A stretch of DNA of 64,000 nucleotides from Lithospermum erythrorhizon (lineage: Eukaryota > Streptophyta > Magnoliopsida > Boraginales > Boraginaceae): positions 1-64,000 of the forward strand of contig JADFUC010000005.1 of the NCBI GenBank assembly GCA_019722365.1, in the 5' to 3' direction. Below the pieces are notes generated by a model. That model saw only the letters and a program-made list of their open reading frames with translations. It made no database searches and was not told the origin of the DNA. Of the stretch, positions 36,301-48,063 are shown in pieces (the first letter of the stretch is position 1; every line of letters begins with the position of its first letter). The translations under genes and the position numbers were made by a program.

Positions 36301-39300
36301 CCAGCCATTAACATGCCGTTTACGGCGGATCAGTAGGGTCACTTAAAACAATGTTACGCTTAATGTAATTTGTTATTAAATAGGATAGTGACTACGAGTC
36401 AACAACCCCCCATTTTTTATGATAACAAATTAATTTATGTTAAGGAGGAAAAAAGATAACCACAATAAGTGAAACTCCCCCTCAACATAAGATTTCTAAG
36501 TTTGTTTGTGCAACAATAATGTAATCATGGTAAATAAACACGATCAAATAATCAACACATAAAACAAACAATACAAACCACAAACGATAATGATAAACAA
36601 GTGTTCAACGATAACTAAATAAAGATCATTATCCAACATAAACAAACTAAGTAACCAAGACATGAAGGTCAACAATAAAAATCATAATCTTAAAAACATA
36701 ACATAAATTCTCCTCCTTTACGAACATCAAAAAAGGAAGCACAATGTGAGTAACAAAGACAAAGACATAAAACATTAAGCGATAAAGTTATCGAGGTCAA
36801 TCTCCACCACCCGAATAGAACCTCATGCCATCATAAAGACTCGGACCAAATCTAAAGTTCTCTCGCGATGCATCGCATACTACTGAGCCATGAAACGTGT
36901 TCCTCGACCACGGGCGGAGTGTTACGCTGAAAGAAGTAGTCGAAAATGTCGTTCTCCCGATCTGAAATCGGCAGAACAAGATACGACCGCACTCTATTAC
37001 TGAATTCTCACCTCGATTAAACACCTCGTAGAACTTCATATTCGGGTTACACGAGTACGCTTATAAAAACCACTTACCAAATTCGATAAACTTCATGAAA
37101 AAGGTTAGGAAATCGCTATACCTTTAATTATGAATATTTTTCCAAACTAAGGTGCCTCATAGATCACTTGCGTGGCACCATCCACCGGGACTAACTTTTG
37201 TCTTGATTGCACCACCTCTATCCTTAGGAGAATTGTCAACTTTTGGCTCAAATTCGATCACAACTTCAACATTTTCTTCATTGCAACACCACTCGTACCC
37301 TCTATATTTTCCCCCACATTGACATCCTCATCCACCACATATTCATCATCAATTTCAGAAGAAGCTCTTCGCCTTTTGGATAAATTTTTGGAAGGATTTT
37401 TAGTTTTGGGTTTGGAAGATTGGCCACATTTTGGATTCTTTGAGGTTGAATTTTTTTATGCATTCTTGGTTTTGGGAGGCATTATTTAGTTGTAGAGTTA
37501 ATTTTGGGAGAAGGAGCTCCCAAAAATAAGGTTGGTCCCGGTGGGTACATTAATGTTGATTTAAGACACCATAGTTTGGGAAAGATTCAAGGAACAAGTT
37601 ATAACCGATCTTAACCTTTTTTCATGAAGTTTACCAGGATTTAGTAAGGTAATTTTATAAACATGCTCATGTAAATACGCATATATTTAAGCTTCCGGCG
37701 CGTTGGTGTGAGCGAGGCCGAGTAATGGTGCACTACCATATCTTATTCTCTCAAATCCATCAAAAGAAGAACATTTTCATAATACGCCACACGCCCACAA
37801 CCTATCACTATAGCACATTTAATACAATTAAATATTCAAGAGAACTCTGCCCCAAGGGCCTCGATAACGGTACGAGGTTTTATCCAGTAGCGAGATCGAA
37901 TCTTTATACTTGCACATCTCTTCTATTTTTGCTTATTGTCTTTTTTTCCTATCAAGGCCTCTTTTGATATTTACAAAAGGAGAGAATTTATGATATGTTT
38001 TTAAGATTATGACTTTTATGTTTGACTTTCATGTCTTGGTCACTTAGTTTGTTTATATTAGATATTGATCTTTATTTAGTCATCGTTGAATACTTGTTTA
38101 TCAATATCATTTATAGTTTGTATTGTTTGTTTCATGTGTTGATTATTTGATCGTACTTCTTTATCATAATCACATTACTATTACATAAACAAACTTGAAT
38201 CTTATGTCGAGTGGTGCCTCCCTTATCATGCCATCTTTCCTTTTTAGCATAAATTAATTCATTACTCATAAAAAAAGAGTCTGCCGACTACCCAAATACC
38301 AATCTTCATTTTGATATCAAATCCAATTACGCGTTTAACATTGTTTTTAAGTGACTTCTACAGTGCACCGTAAACTGGCATGTTAGCACAAGTTTCAAAT
38401 TAAGAGAACGCCGAGCTTAGTTTACGTTCTTAAGTGTTCTTAGGACGTTTGTAAGGAATTCCTCATTTACTAAATTGTATAGTTTGATTAGGAAATACAT
38501 TTAAACGGCATATTAAGTTTGCGAAATATTTTTCTAAAAAACTGTTTAAACTCGTTCTTTATTGATCCGCATTTGAATTATTACGAAATCGGGCTTGAAT
38601 GATTTTATGTCATTTATATAGCGAAATCAAAGTAAGGGGAACAATCTAGAATTAATTAAAATACAAATGAACCACTCTTTACTGTGATCACCTCAACGAC
38701 CTCGTGAACGGCAAGCCGCTACAACCGCTACGGTGTCAAAATGTCTTTAGGTTTTGTCTCCTTAACGATCAGAACGGCCCCTCGCAACGCCGTTAGCTGG
38801 ACCAATTTAGCCGCTAGCAATACGCCGGTCGCAATAACGCCTCGCCTGGCGGAGGAATTCCATTAGAGCTTAAATTTATAAAACTCTTTATTCATCCATT
38901 AAAGAATTCATTGTAAAAAAGTTTTTGTTTTGTGTGGTCAATTACCGAACGCTAGTCGCTTCTAGTCATTGCCAGAAAGATCGGGTAAATCTTTGAACGC
39001 CTGCCGTATCTCGGCGTTGCCTTTGCGATTTTAAACGGCTGCCTCAGAGCGTAGTTGGGTGTCTAGTCGCTCCAACCCGATCTTGAAAAGTTTCAAATAA
39101 TAAGACAGAAGCCACGGGCTTATCCATTATCTATTTACTTATTGTCAATTTATATGATTGTTGTTGTTAGAAATTGATAATTGGTAAATGGTGTTTGTGA
39201 TTGAGTAATTGCGTGAATTGGTTAAAGATTTAAGTTCAATTGGGAATAGTCCATTAGCCGTGTTAATAATCATTAATCTTGCTATAACTATTCACTAGCT

Positions 39301-42300
39301 TAAAAATCGACAAAGATTTTTGTATCCCCGCTTAGGATTGCATATAGTATAGCAAGGAGTGATACCAAAAATTTATGAGCAGATCCCACCAGCCTAGGGC
39401 ATCAACACCACCTGCATACAGATGGTAGGAGGATAAATCATTTCCAAAACTGTAAGTCAATCATCAAAGAGGATAATTCCACAATCAAATGTACTTAAGT
39501 AATTGATCAGAACAGAACCACAAACTCTTCAAGGGGCAATGGGAAAAAGAGAATTACCAGAAAGCTTCAGGAGAGTGAACACTGTCCCAGCAACAAAGAA
39601 AACCATGGAAATTGCCACCCAAAAATGCTAGTAAAAACGAGAGTGCTCATTTAGTAGTTGGGTATATAATTCTCTGCATATATTAATGAATATTCTGATA
39701 TATGATCAAGAGAGATTGTAGTATATAAAACTAACAAAGAGAAGAACAAATCTAGAAGCTAATATTATGAAGAAATCTTTAAAGATAATCTACACAACAC
39801 TGCAAGAGAGTGCAGACTTGATTGGGAACTACTAGATTTCTCAATGAATCTTTGAAGGCGCGATAGGTATATAAAATTGCATAGGAGTCGATAGATTGGC
39901 CTCTGTTTCCTAACTTCTAGATATGGTCGGCTGTTGAATGTTAACAGCTCAGTCATACTGTAAATGAACCAATGAAGACTAACTTGAGTATAAATGCATA
40001 ATGATTACAGCTTACTATATCTATTTGACCTGGGTAATGGACATGATATATACAGGGAAAGGAATTCAAGAACCAAAGAAGTTAATACTCAAAATAGGCA
40101 CGTTTGAGGAACCACCATACCAACTGATGTACCCTGTTATTAGCACTTTCAACTGATCAAGTATTCTAGAATATTCATGAACTTCACAAAGCACAATAAA
40201 GTGGGATGACTTACAGGAAGTGTCTCCCATATGGCCTCATCGCTCATGCTTTCATCATCTCCTGGTAATAAAGCCTTGCACATTCTGCACAACAATGGGA
40301 AAATGGAATGGTGACTTCCACAATAGACCATATTGATCAGGATTGGTTATGGCCAGTAAGCCTGAGTGGAAAAGCTTTCTCCATGTTTTCATAAAAATAT
40401 TTTCTTCACACTGAGAAAAGGTTGCATGCAGAAGTACCTGAAATTATCAACAAGGATGGTTGCCTCAAATGTCAACAAAGGCAGGAAGACAACTTTTAAA
40501 TTTACTGGTGCAGATCCAGTAACTGCACAAGGAGAGACAGGTTAGGACACTGCTAAACCACAAGCATCAGAGGAACCTAAGATAATGATTCAAGGTAAGA
40601 AGAGCGTGAAAGATACCATGCGAAGGGATAAAACTTGTTCCTTAAAAAGCCTCTAAGGCATACGTTATATGAAGAATGGCATAAAGATCACAGAAGACTG
40701 TAAGTTTGAAAAGCCGTGACCATTTTTCTATGATTGAAAGTGGTAAAAATCATGATATCGCCATCATTATTTTGAAATGTCGAACCTGATCCCTTCTCTA
40801 TATTTCAGGAAAGCATGTTTTAATTTTGCATAAGGAAGGTCCAAGGGTACTAAATTAATTAGCAAAACCAAACATTTATCACTCCTGATCTGTATGAGAA
40901 TCACAGATTTGAGCAGTCTTACCATATGTGCTCTCCAGATATATACAGAGAAGCAGCTCAAAGGCAATCAGCAAAGGAGTTGCAACTACAGCATGGCAAG
41001 GGGCCCACTGTACATGAAAAAGAATAATCATATATAATAAATGAAAAGTGAAGAACAATGAGCATATACACTATTATGAAGCACAACAATTACATGACGG
41101 TCATGAGGAACTGATGGTGCTGGCAAGGAGAATCTTCCTCGTGCTACAACTGCGTGAAATAACCACAATGGAAGAAAAATGATCCTGCAGATAAGGTAAT
41201 CAATATCAGCATCAAACTAAAGCAGAATAAAAGTAAAGTATCTCCAAATCTATGCGGAGTTTCAATTATCAGAATTTATGACAAGTAAAATATGATGCAG
41301 CTACTCGATTGTAATAGTAATAATATGTTAAGAGCCGTTGGTATAACGCCTGATATTATGTGAATAAGGGACATGTCAGTCTCCTCACCAACTGAATAAG
41401 TTCCGTAATCAAAATGATTTTCAGTGTAAATCAATAAAAAAGGTATGAAGGTGGAAAAGTGTATAAAACAAAGAAAAAGATTTTGTTGAATATGTTGTAA
41501 AATCTAACATTAACTAACAAACTGGGAAGGAGGGAGGACGAGCTAGTAATTTAATTACAAAATGGTGAAACGCCTAATTTAAAATTCCAGAACGGATTAA
41601 AGATTAAACAACAAGATTAAAGCCCTCAACGTTACATGATACGTTGGACCTTGAACATGAGAAGAAGTTTGGTTCCTTCACTGGCTGTTCAATTTTGCAA
41701 TTTCATTTGCACAATGTGGAAATTATTTATCACAATAAAAAGGTTTAACACTCTTGTCTGACTGAGTTTAGAAGGAAAGGATCTGAATGGAAATTATAGG
41801 ACTTCGTTTTGTTTGTCCCATATGTCGATGAATTTCTTAATTAAGCGATTGAAGCATGTTTATAACTGAGATAAGAAATCAGAAATAAAATTGCAGTTTA
41901 TGATAACTTTTCTCAATACCAAAACAACTATTCCCATTAGTTGTTCTAGCTCGTCTTTATCCAAATTCAATATAGATGTGCTATGTCTAGCACAACAGTA
42001 AAATCAGCCTCGGTCTGTACTCTACAACAATGGTGAGAGCCTCATTTCATTTTCTATAGACAAGGTAATGCGACTGAAATACTTCATGAAAAAGCCCTTG
42101 TTCGTTATCCTCTTCAAGATTATTGCAACGAGATGATTGTGCGCAGTGGATAAAAAATGTGAGATGGAACGGCAAGACTTTACACAATCTAGCATTCGAA
42201 CAGAATCACACACCTCACTCACTACCATGTTTTAAGCTACACCATAATAACATATGGCAACACCACAACATATACAAAACCATGTTCAAAACTGGAAAAA

Positions 42301-43096
42301 CAACAATTAGACAATACATAATCTATGGCAACAAACATTCACAATATATGCAATTATAATGATTTAGCAAAAACAGCATTCAATGTTAAGTAGATAGAAT
42401 TAATAGTTTCATCATCTCACATCAATTAAAAGATGAAATCACACACAAGATTCAATTTTGAAGATCAAATTCACTCTTCTCATACAATACTAGAAACCCC
42501 ACATCAGAAATAATCAAACTCTTTGTTTCCAAATTGAACTCCAGAAGCTCATTTTCCAAATTGAACTCCAGAAGCTCATCAAAATAATCCTTAACAATTC
42601 AACCCAATACAACTAAACCAAAAATACAAAAAGCAATAATCTTTATATATAATAAAAAATACCCAACAAAATTTTCCTAAAAAATATGCTGTGCAAATCA
42701 ATCCAATGCAAGAACTATCCCCAAAACACAAAAAGAAATAATCTTTACATAAAATGAAAAATACCCTCAAAAAAATTTCCTCAAAAATATGCTCTGCAAA
42801 TCAATCCAATGCCACAACTAACCCAAAAAAACCTAAAAGAACCAATCTTTTTCCAAAATAAAAAATACCCACCAAAAAATTTCTCCTAAAAAATGTTTTC
42901 CCGACAAATTATTCACATATAAAAAATGGGCCAAAAAAGTCAAAATTGAAGTGGACTAAAGATGAAGTGAATACCACCAAGAGTAACCAACGGTGTGATC
43001 AAGCTTAAACAGAAGCAAGATTGAGAAAGCCAACAACAAAATATGTGCCCCCAACTCCTCAAGTGAATTTCCAACCCTCCTCCAGCTCAGCATCAT
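33344..43096 (-). CDS. Multi-pass membrane protein with C-terminal RING finger (transmembrane Fragile-X-F-associated family)
   Basis: Fourteen exons on the minus strand: 43096-42975, 41184-41094, 41007-40923, 40522-40438, 40284-40215, 39627-39558, 39411-39366, 36084-35838, 35753-35548, 35347-35273, 34504-34435, 34261-about 34196, 33879-33800, 33422-33344. They give about 463 residues. Hydrophobic blocks include AHILLLAFSILLLFKL, HFWVAISMVFFVAGTVFTLL and VVFSPLLLLQGVGVFFA. Conserved landmarks are PGDDESMSDEAIWETLP and YPPEIVKKMPKKDL. The C3HC4 RING lies at about 416-450 (CRVC, then PCRHRILCSTC, then CKKCPIC), and the protein ends PVYDV. Known from the family: plant homologues of TMEM185-like proteins (Arabidopsis At1g73950/At1g18470); the RING suggests ubiquitin ligase activity in a membrane. 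Intron 7 is 3.3 kb because of an inserted element. The exon 12/13 junction is unresolved. All other junctions are GT-AG and in frame. Confidence 0.9.
36212..39347. mobile_element. Inverted-repeat (foldback-like) retroelement-derived insertion in intron 7 of the RING gene
   Basis: Both outer ends carry the same 17-base word in opposite orientation: CTATATGCAATCCTAAG at 36,212-36,228 and its exact complement at 39,331-39,347. From the inside, long imperfect inverted arms run from about 36,265 to 37,200 and from about 38,425 back to 37,535. Matching points are AACATGCCGTTTACGG (36,309) with its inverse near 38,370, AAACTTCATGAAAAAGGTTA (37,089) with 37,610, and CCACCGGGAC (37,181) with 37,535. 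An unmatched block of about 0.9 kb lies at 38,430-39,320. The terminal TG..CA and GAGGGGGTGAATTAGG phrase resemble LTR ends, so this may be two LTR-bearing fragments joined head to head. The loop encodes a weak gag-like MPPKTK start on minus. Confidence 0.75.
42528..42581. repeat. Tandem duplication, about 26-base unit, in intron 1 of the RING gene
   Basis: TTCCAAATTGAACTCCAGAA followed by GCTCAT is present twice in a row, almost unchanged. Confidence 0.9.
42607..42898. repeat. About 105-base tandem repeat, three copies, in intron 1 of the RING gene
   Basis: Each unit runs CAATAATCTTTA-ATAAAA, then AAATACCC, then AAAATTT-CCTAAAAAATATGC, then GCAAATCAATCCAATGC. Copies 1 and 2 are close to each other and the third is more diverged. 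They lie 77 bases from the exon 1 donor at 42,974. Confidence 0.85.
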
Positions 43097-43116
43097 AAAT
43101 ATTTATTCAAATTCAG

Positions 43117-43194
43117 TAATAATAATAATAATAATTCAACAACAAGAACAAGAACAATAATATTAATAATAATAATAATAATAATATTGAGATA
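43117..43194. repeat. (AAT)n microsatellite in the 5' leader of the RING gene
   Basis: Two runs of AAT/ATA triplets, separated by AACAAGAACAAGAAC, lie 20 to 100 bases upstream of the start codon at 43,096. They are probably in the 5' untranslated leader. Confidence 0.9.
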
Positions 43195-43299
43195 TAATGA
43201 ATTTTGGGTTTTGAAGAAGAGTGCTCAACAAGGGAAGTCTGTTAGCTTTGTGTAGTGGGTATAATCAAACTGTGAAGACGACAAAGTTGATGTATGTAC

Positions 43300-44166
43300 C
43301 ACATAGATATAGGTGTATAATTCTGTGTATTTTCTTTCATTAATGTTTGACTCTTTGGTTTCAGTTTACAAATAATTAGGGTTGAAGGCTCGGGTTAACT
43401 AATCCTGCTCGAGCGGGAGTCGGGTTATTAGACTTGTTAATTTTTAAGCATTGTCAGGGTCGGTCCATATATTTTTGGGGATTAATATCATAATTAAAAA
43501 TGGGGTCCTTAATTATAAATAAGAAATTTTAAAATTCTAGTAACTCATTACTGGTGAAACTTGATATTCAAAGGGACAATAAAGACGGCCTAATACGATC
43601 AATATCTTGAACTTTTGAAATTTATGATTTTTTTTAAGAATAACTTAGTACAATTTCTTCATTTTTAGGACGAATATCACATATTGAATAACTTGGTACA
43701 ATTTCTACATTTTTAGGACGAATATCACATATTGACTAATACATAGTAATACAATTCTAAAAAAATTGGGACCCCCGTAAAATTGGAGCCTAATGTGATT
43801 GCGCCCCCAGCCACGCCCAACGGCCGGGCCTGACCGTTGTTTCACGTGTCCAACAGTACTTTGTACTCGAGTCCCCATTCTGAGTGATTTCGAGTAGAGT
43901 TTTTGAGTGGAGCACGGAGCGGTTGTCAAGTTACCCGTTCCGTCAATGATACTAGTGATAAATAACCATAAATAAATATATGATATGTATTAGTTTTTGA
44001 AAAATAACTAATATTTAATTTATCGGGTTCGGGTGTACATGACAAGTTATCGAGCACAAAATGATACTTGAATCCGACCTCCTAAGCCTTCGAATTGATT
44101 ATCAAGTTGGCTTTTTTGATTTAGATATCGAACGAAGTTTGGATAACTCGATCCATTCACAACAAT
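43300..44166. other. Intergenic region upstream of the RING gene
   Basis: It holds the RING gene promoter side and old repeat DNA. A 49-base tandem pair is at 43,640-43,736. I see no gene; the 74-residue minus frame at 43,705-43,929 has no support. Confidence 0.5.
43640..43736. repeat. Tandem duplication, about 49-base unit
   Basis: The block TACAATTTCT-CATTTTTAGGA, then CGAATATCACATATTGA occurs twice in direct order with only a few differences. Confidence 0.9.
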
Positions 44167-44181
44167 ACGAAAGACACGGGA

Positions 44182-44456
44182 AATGCCTAAGCGTGGTCCA
44201 ATTGGTTCAAGGACTCAGAGCTAGGTATACTTGAGTTAGTCGCGTGGGTTCGATTCACGGCAGTGTCAATTTGTTCGCATTTGTTCAAAGACAACCTGGT
44301 GAAATAAAGGAACTGAATACTGAGACACCGGACCAAGGTTGTGGGAGCATGTCGGTATACTTAGGATGCCGGTTTATATGGATGCGGTGGTTTGCATGCT
44401 ACTACCGTACTGCCCAAGGAGGACTAAACCTCCTCGTAAATAATTAAAAAAGAAAA
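44182..44456 (+). mobile_element. tRNA-derived SINE with perfect target duplication
   Basis: The 275-base body has an A box (TGGTCCAATTGG, about 44,194-44,205) and a B box (GGTTCGATTC, 44,247-44,256), the internal RNA polymerase III promoter of a tRNA-like head. It ends in an A-rich tail (AATTAAAAAAGAAAA). It is flanked by an exact 15-base direct repeat, ACGAAAGACACGGGA, at 44,167-44,181 and 44,457-44,471, as expected for LINE-driven retroposition. The perfect duplication suggests a fairly recent insertion. The B-box spacing and the diverged acceptor-stem part exclude a working tRNA gene. Confidence 0.9.
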
Positions 44457-44762
44457 ACGAAAGACACGGGAGATTAGTGTTTTGATCGTCCTCAAAACAT
44501 TGTGCATAATGTATTAATCCATGCACATTTGATTGAGTCATACAAAAAACAAAGTATATTTGATTGAAGAATGTCAAATCAGTATATCACTATTTGAATG
44601 ACCTTACAATATACAGTACGTAGTACTCATATACTGATATTGACACTTTAAAAGTGATAAATCGTGTAATAACACTAGTATTAATATTACGAAAATACTA
44701 GTATAAGATAAAATAAAAGGAAAATAAATACTCCGTAAATAAATTACTCAAATTGTCTTATA

Positions 44763-44999
44763 CTCCCTTCATCCCAATTATCCTCTCTAATCCATTTTAA
44801 TTGACTTTCTCACATATCGAGATAAATCTTTAATTTTTAATTATTAAAAAAATTAAAAAATTCTTATTATGAAAGAATTTTAAAAGACGAATCCAATTAT
44901 ATAAATTTTATATTTTTTAGAATAATGAATAATTAATCATTGATGGTCAAATTTCAATTTCAAAAGAGTCAAACGACAATTAAAATTGATTGGAGAGAG
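44763..44999. mobile_element. Stowaway-like MITE
   Basis: The left end is CTCCCTTCATCCCAATTATC, and the right end, inverted, is CTCTCTCCAATCAATTTTAA. The subterminal TTTTAATTG is shared, and a TA dinucleotide flanks both sides (44,761-44,762 and 45,000-45,001). The size of 237 bases and AT-rich, non-coding interior fit a mariner-derived MITE. Confidence 0.75.
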
Positions 45000-45001
45000 T
45001 A

Positions 45002-47102
45002 ATATAGAACGGCTACCATCAATGATACGGATCATTAATTTTCATTAATCTTCATATGTACTCAATTTTAATGTAAAAATAGTACACATTACTAAAATGT
45101 ATCATTCTAAGATGGTACAATTAAAAAAAATTAAAAAAAGAGTGTCCAAAATTATTCTATGCACCTAATTAGTACGTGTACCAAAATTCGTTAAATAAAT
45201 TGGTACTGGTTACGTAAAAGATAAAAATAAGTTTATATAATTGACATTAATGAATTTTTTTTCTATAGTCAATGGTACGTATTACCTAAAATGTACTAAA
45301 AGAAGAAAATTATATACTATAAAATGATATAATTTACATTTTTAATCATTAATGAACACAAAGTTTAATGAATCGTAACTTTCCACCAATTTATATGGTC
45401 ATTTTTCCTAAAATAAAAATTTCAAAATTGGTTTCACTTTAATTCAAATTTGTTGAGGGAAAATAGAGTAATGTAAGATGGATTTGAATTCTTCTAAAAC
45501 TTTGTGTAAAAGTAAAATGCCAAATAAAATGGGATGGATGAGGTATATGAATTTAGATACATGGTTGATCTTTGCAAATTGCATTTAATTATTTTTAGAT
45601 GTTACGGAGTAGTATATTAGTTTGTGAAAAAATATTAAATGTTAGTCTTTTAATATATTTTAATATCCAATTCAATTCAAAGATGTGTAGGTAAATTAAA
45701 GTTTTAAATTTAGCTAATTTTGATAATTCAAAATTGAATTAGATAATTTTATGGAATGAAAGGCAAAATACTAACACATTGAGGATGTCGCATCAAAGTT
45801 ATTGTTTAATAACATCCTTGTCTAAACAGTAAGATATGAAATCACAAATCAAAGGATAAATCTAACAAATATCAACACTAATAAACTAACTACCTTCTAA
45901 ATATGAGTCATAAAGATAGAATATCATATGGAAACCCATCATGCATGAAAAACTATAATATCAAAGTTATTCATGTCAATATATAGAAAGTGTGAAATCG
46001 TTATATTAGTGGCCTTTCAAGATTCCTGTTCTAGGATTCCACGGAGGAAGTGAATCGCGGGATGTACCTCAACTGGTTAGGGGACGAGAATTTCCTTTAA
46101 ACCACTTCAATATGAAATTCTGCCACTTGCATGATTTGAACCCACACCGTATAAAGAGACTAGAGTGCCGACATATAACACTCTCGCTAAAGCCTGGAAC
46201 CATTCACGTCAATATATAAATGTACATAAATGGTGTATCTTATTAAGTGGGTCCTAATATAGTAATATGCATATATTGAGAAGTGAAGACTTATGCATTA
46301 TTGTTGGTGGAGATCTTATCTCATCCAACGTTGAAAGTGATATTCTAATGTTCTACCATTTTTGTGGGTGTTATACTTATTCATTTGTTTAAGACAACCA
46401 AAATTGGGCGATCTAAGAAAAATAATGCACGGGTACCCTTAGAGTAAAAGTTGTATTATACTCTATTTTATCAATGCAAGTAACTATTAAAAAGAAAAAT
46501 AATGAACTCTTACTAAGTGTATGTGAATCTATTGTTCTTGGTAATAAAATCTAAAGGAAAAACAACTTTAGGTTAGCTTATGGGGGTTTAATACAAGAAC
46601 GTAAAGACTTGAATAAACAATAACTACTACGTAGTATATAATATAGTTTAAAAATTTAATATAAAAATTTGTGATGTATTCATGTATCAAAAGTGTATAT
46701 TATATCAATCTTATCAATTTTATGTTTTCAATAAAAAAGAAAAATATATAACCGAAATCATGAATTCTGAATTCTAGCAAATAAGAACAAATAGAGTTTA
46801 TAATTTAGATGGTCCAAGTCGCATCTCCAATTCTTCATTGATGTGCTCTGCTCCGATCCCTTTTTATTATATCACATCTTTTATACATCCTAAAATATCA
46901 TATTTTCACCAATTCACCTACAAAACCAAGGTTAAAGATATTAATCATTTTAGTTCATTTAACATTAAAAACTAATAAAACATTAAAAACTAATAAAACA
47001 TATCGAATTAGACCCAAATAATCATCTAAAATATGCAATAAATATACACTCATTATTTATCTCCCCTTTTGTCCCATTCAACATGTGCATATGAAAGGAG
47101 CA
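45002..47102. other. Intergenic region, AT-rich
   Basis: I see no gene. A possible SINE remnant lies at 46,030-46,210, and a 17-base tandem pair (ACATTAAAAACTAATAA) at 46,962-46,997. Confidence 0.5.
46030..46210 (-). mobile_element. Possible SINE remnant
   Basis: On the minus strand a B-box-like GGGTTCAAATC lies at about 46,134-46,144, preceded by a tRNA-like stretch with GGCTTTAGCGAGAGTG. The block is more GC-rich than its AT-rich surroundings. Neither a target duplication nor an A-rich tail was seen, so the call is weak. Confidence 0.35.
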
Positions 47103-48063
47103 CTACTCGAGAATTGGAAATGATGTTCCTAGCATAGAATTTGTGTAGAGAGAATCCCAAGTAGAATGTGCATTCCCTGTCCAGCTGCTATTTGCATAGG
47201 GCATCATCATATGTTGATCCAAGGGTAAAAGTCCTGATCCTCCTACGATATTTTCTGTTATCTTTATATGGCTATTCATAACCATCCCCTCGAGCGTATT
47301 ACTCGGGTGAAATCTCTCGGCTGGTGGCTGCGCGACTGGACTAACCAGCGGCCAGGCACCAGCCGCAGTAGCTAAGGTGGTAGCCGTAATAAGGCTACCA
47401 TCTTGACCCTGGTCCGCCCCAGCTGCCCCCCTCATGTCTTGCTCTGCGATATAATAACATACTTTAACTTTGGAACAAATTCTCCCATTGCATACTAATT
47501 GGATCACTATTCACCAAATCAAGGCTAGTATTGAACTGATCAGGTTGTCTTAGCATCATATGATCAAATTCATTATTCTCCACCACCCTCTTCAATTCTT
47601 GATTATTCTTCCCAACATCAAATTCTCTTATGAAATCAGGCCCTGTATTAATCTCATTACCAGATTAAGGTACCCTTTTCTTTGTACTTATAACATCATT
47701 TTTCACTTGTGATGAAGAAGCTATCAAATTGGACGTTGCCTGGATTAGAACACGAGAGCTTTTGCTATTGAACAACTTGCCTTTAAGGGCACCAACAAGG
47801 TCTTCAGGCTCTTCTGTTTTGCACATTTCCTCAAAACAAAACGGTGGAAGATTGTCAAGATTACCACAAGATGAATCAGGCAATTCAAAGTTTGTCCTAG
47901 CATTCGCGCCACGAAGTGTTCGAGCAGCATGATCATACGCCCTGGCAGCTTCTTCGGCAGAATCAAATGTTCCAAGCCATAGCCTGACTTTCTGTAACGA
48001 ATCCTTTATCTCCGCCACCCATCTCCCCGATGGCCTCTGCCACTTTGATGTACATGTACCACT
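47103..48063 (-). pseudogene. Broken AP2/ERF transcription factor gene
   Basis: Minus-strand reading from about 48,039 gives [20 protein letters not shown], then [20 protein letters not shown] and RTNFELP. This is an AP2/ERF domain with the WLGTF and AARAYD signatures. The first strands (the usual K-F-x-G-V-R part) are absent: similarity starts at QRPSG and upstream there is only CTSKW and a stop at 48,064-48,066. The frame then runs to an in-frame TAA at 47,667-47,665, continues open beyond it through QWENLFQS, and stops at 47,466-47,464. The C-terminal part continues in another frame to 47,103 (ending FPILE). So there is a missing start, one nonsense codon and one frameshift. Known from the family: ERF proteins bind GCC-box-type promoters. 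A distant first exon is possible, but it cannot explain the later breaks. Confidence 0.8.

Noticed and set aside
36084..39411. Exon 7 of the RING gene interrupted by the transposon
   Set aside because: A GT donor follows the exon at 39,365 and a good acceptor precedes exon 8 at 36,085, in matching phase. The element is therefore in an intron, not in coding sequence.
44190..44260. Functional tRNA gene
   Set aside because: A and B boxes are present, but the sequence continues into a 275-base SINE with an A-rich tail and target duplication; there is no cloverleaf with a paired acceptor stem.
47440..47507. A 25-base intron joining the two frames of the ERF gene
   Set aside because: It would be far below the minimum size of plant introns, so a frameshift is more likely.
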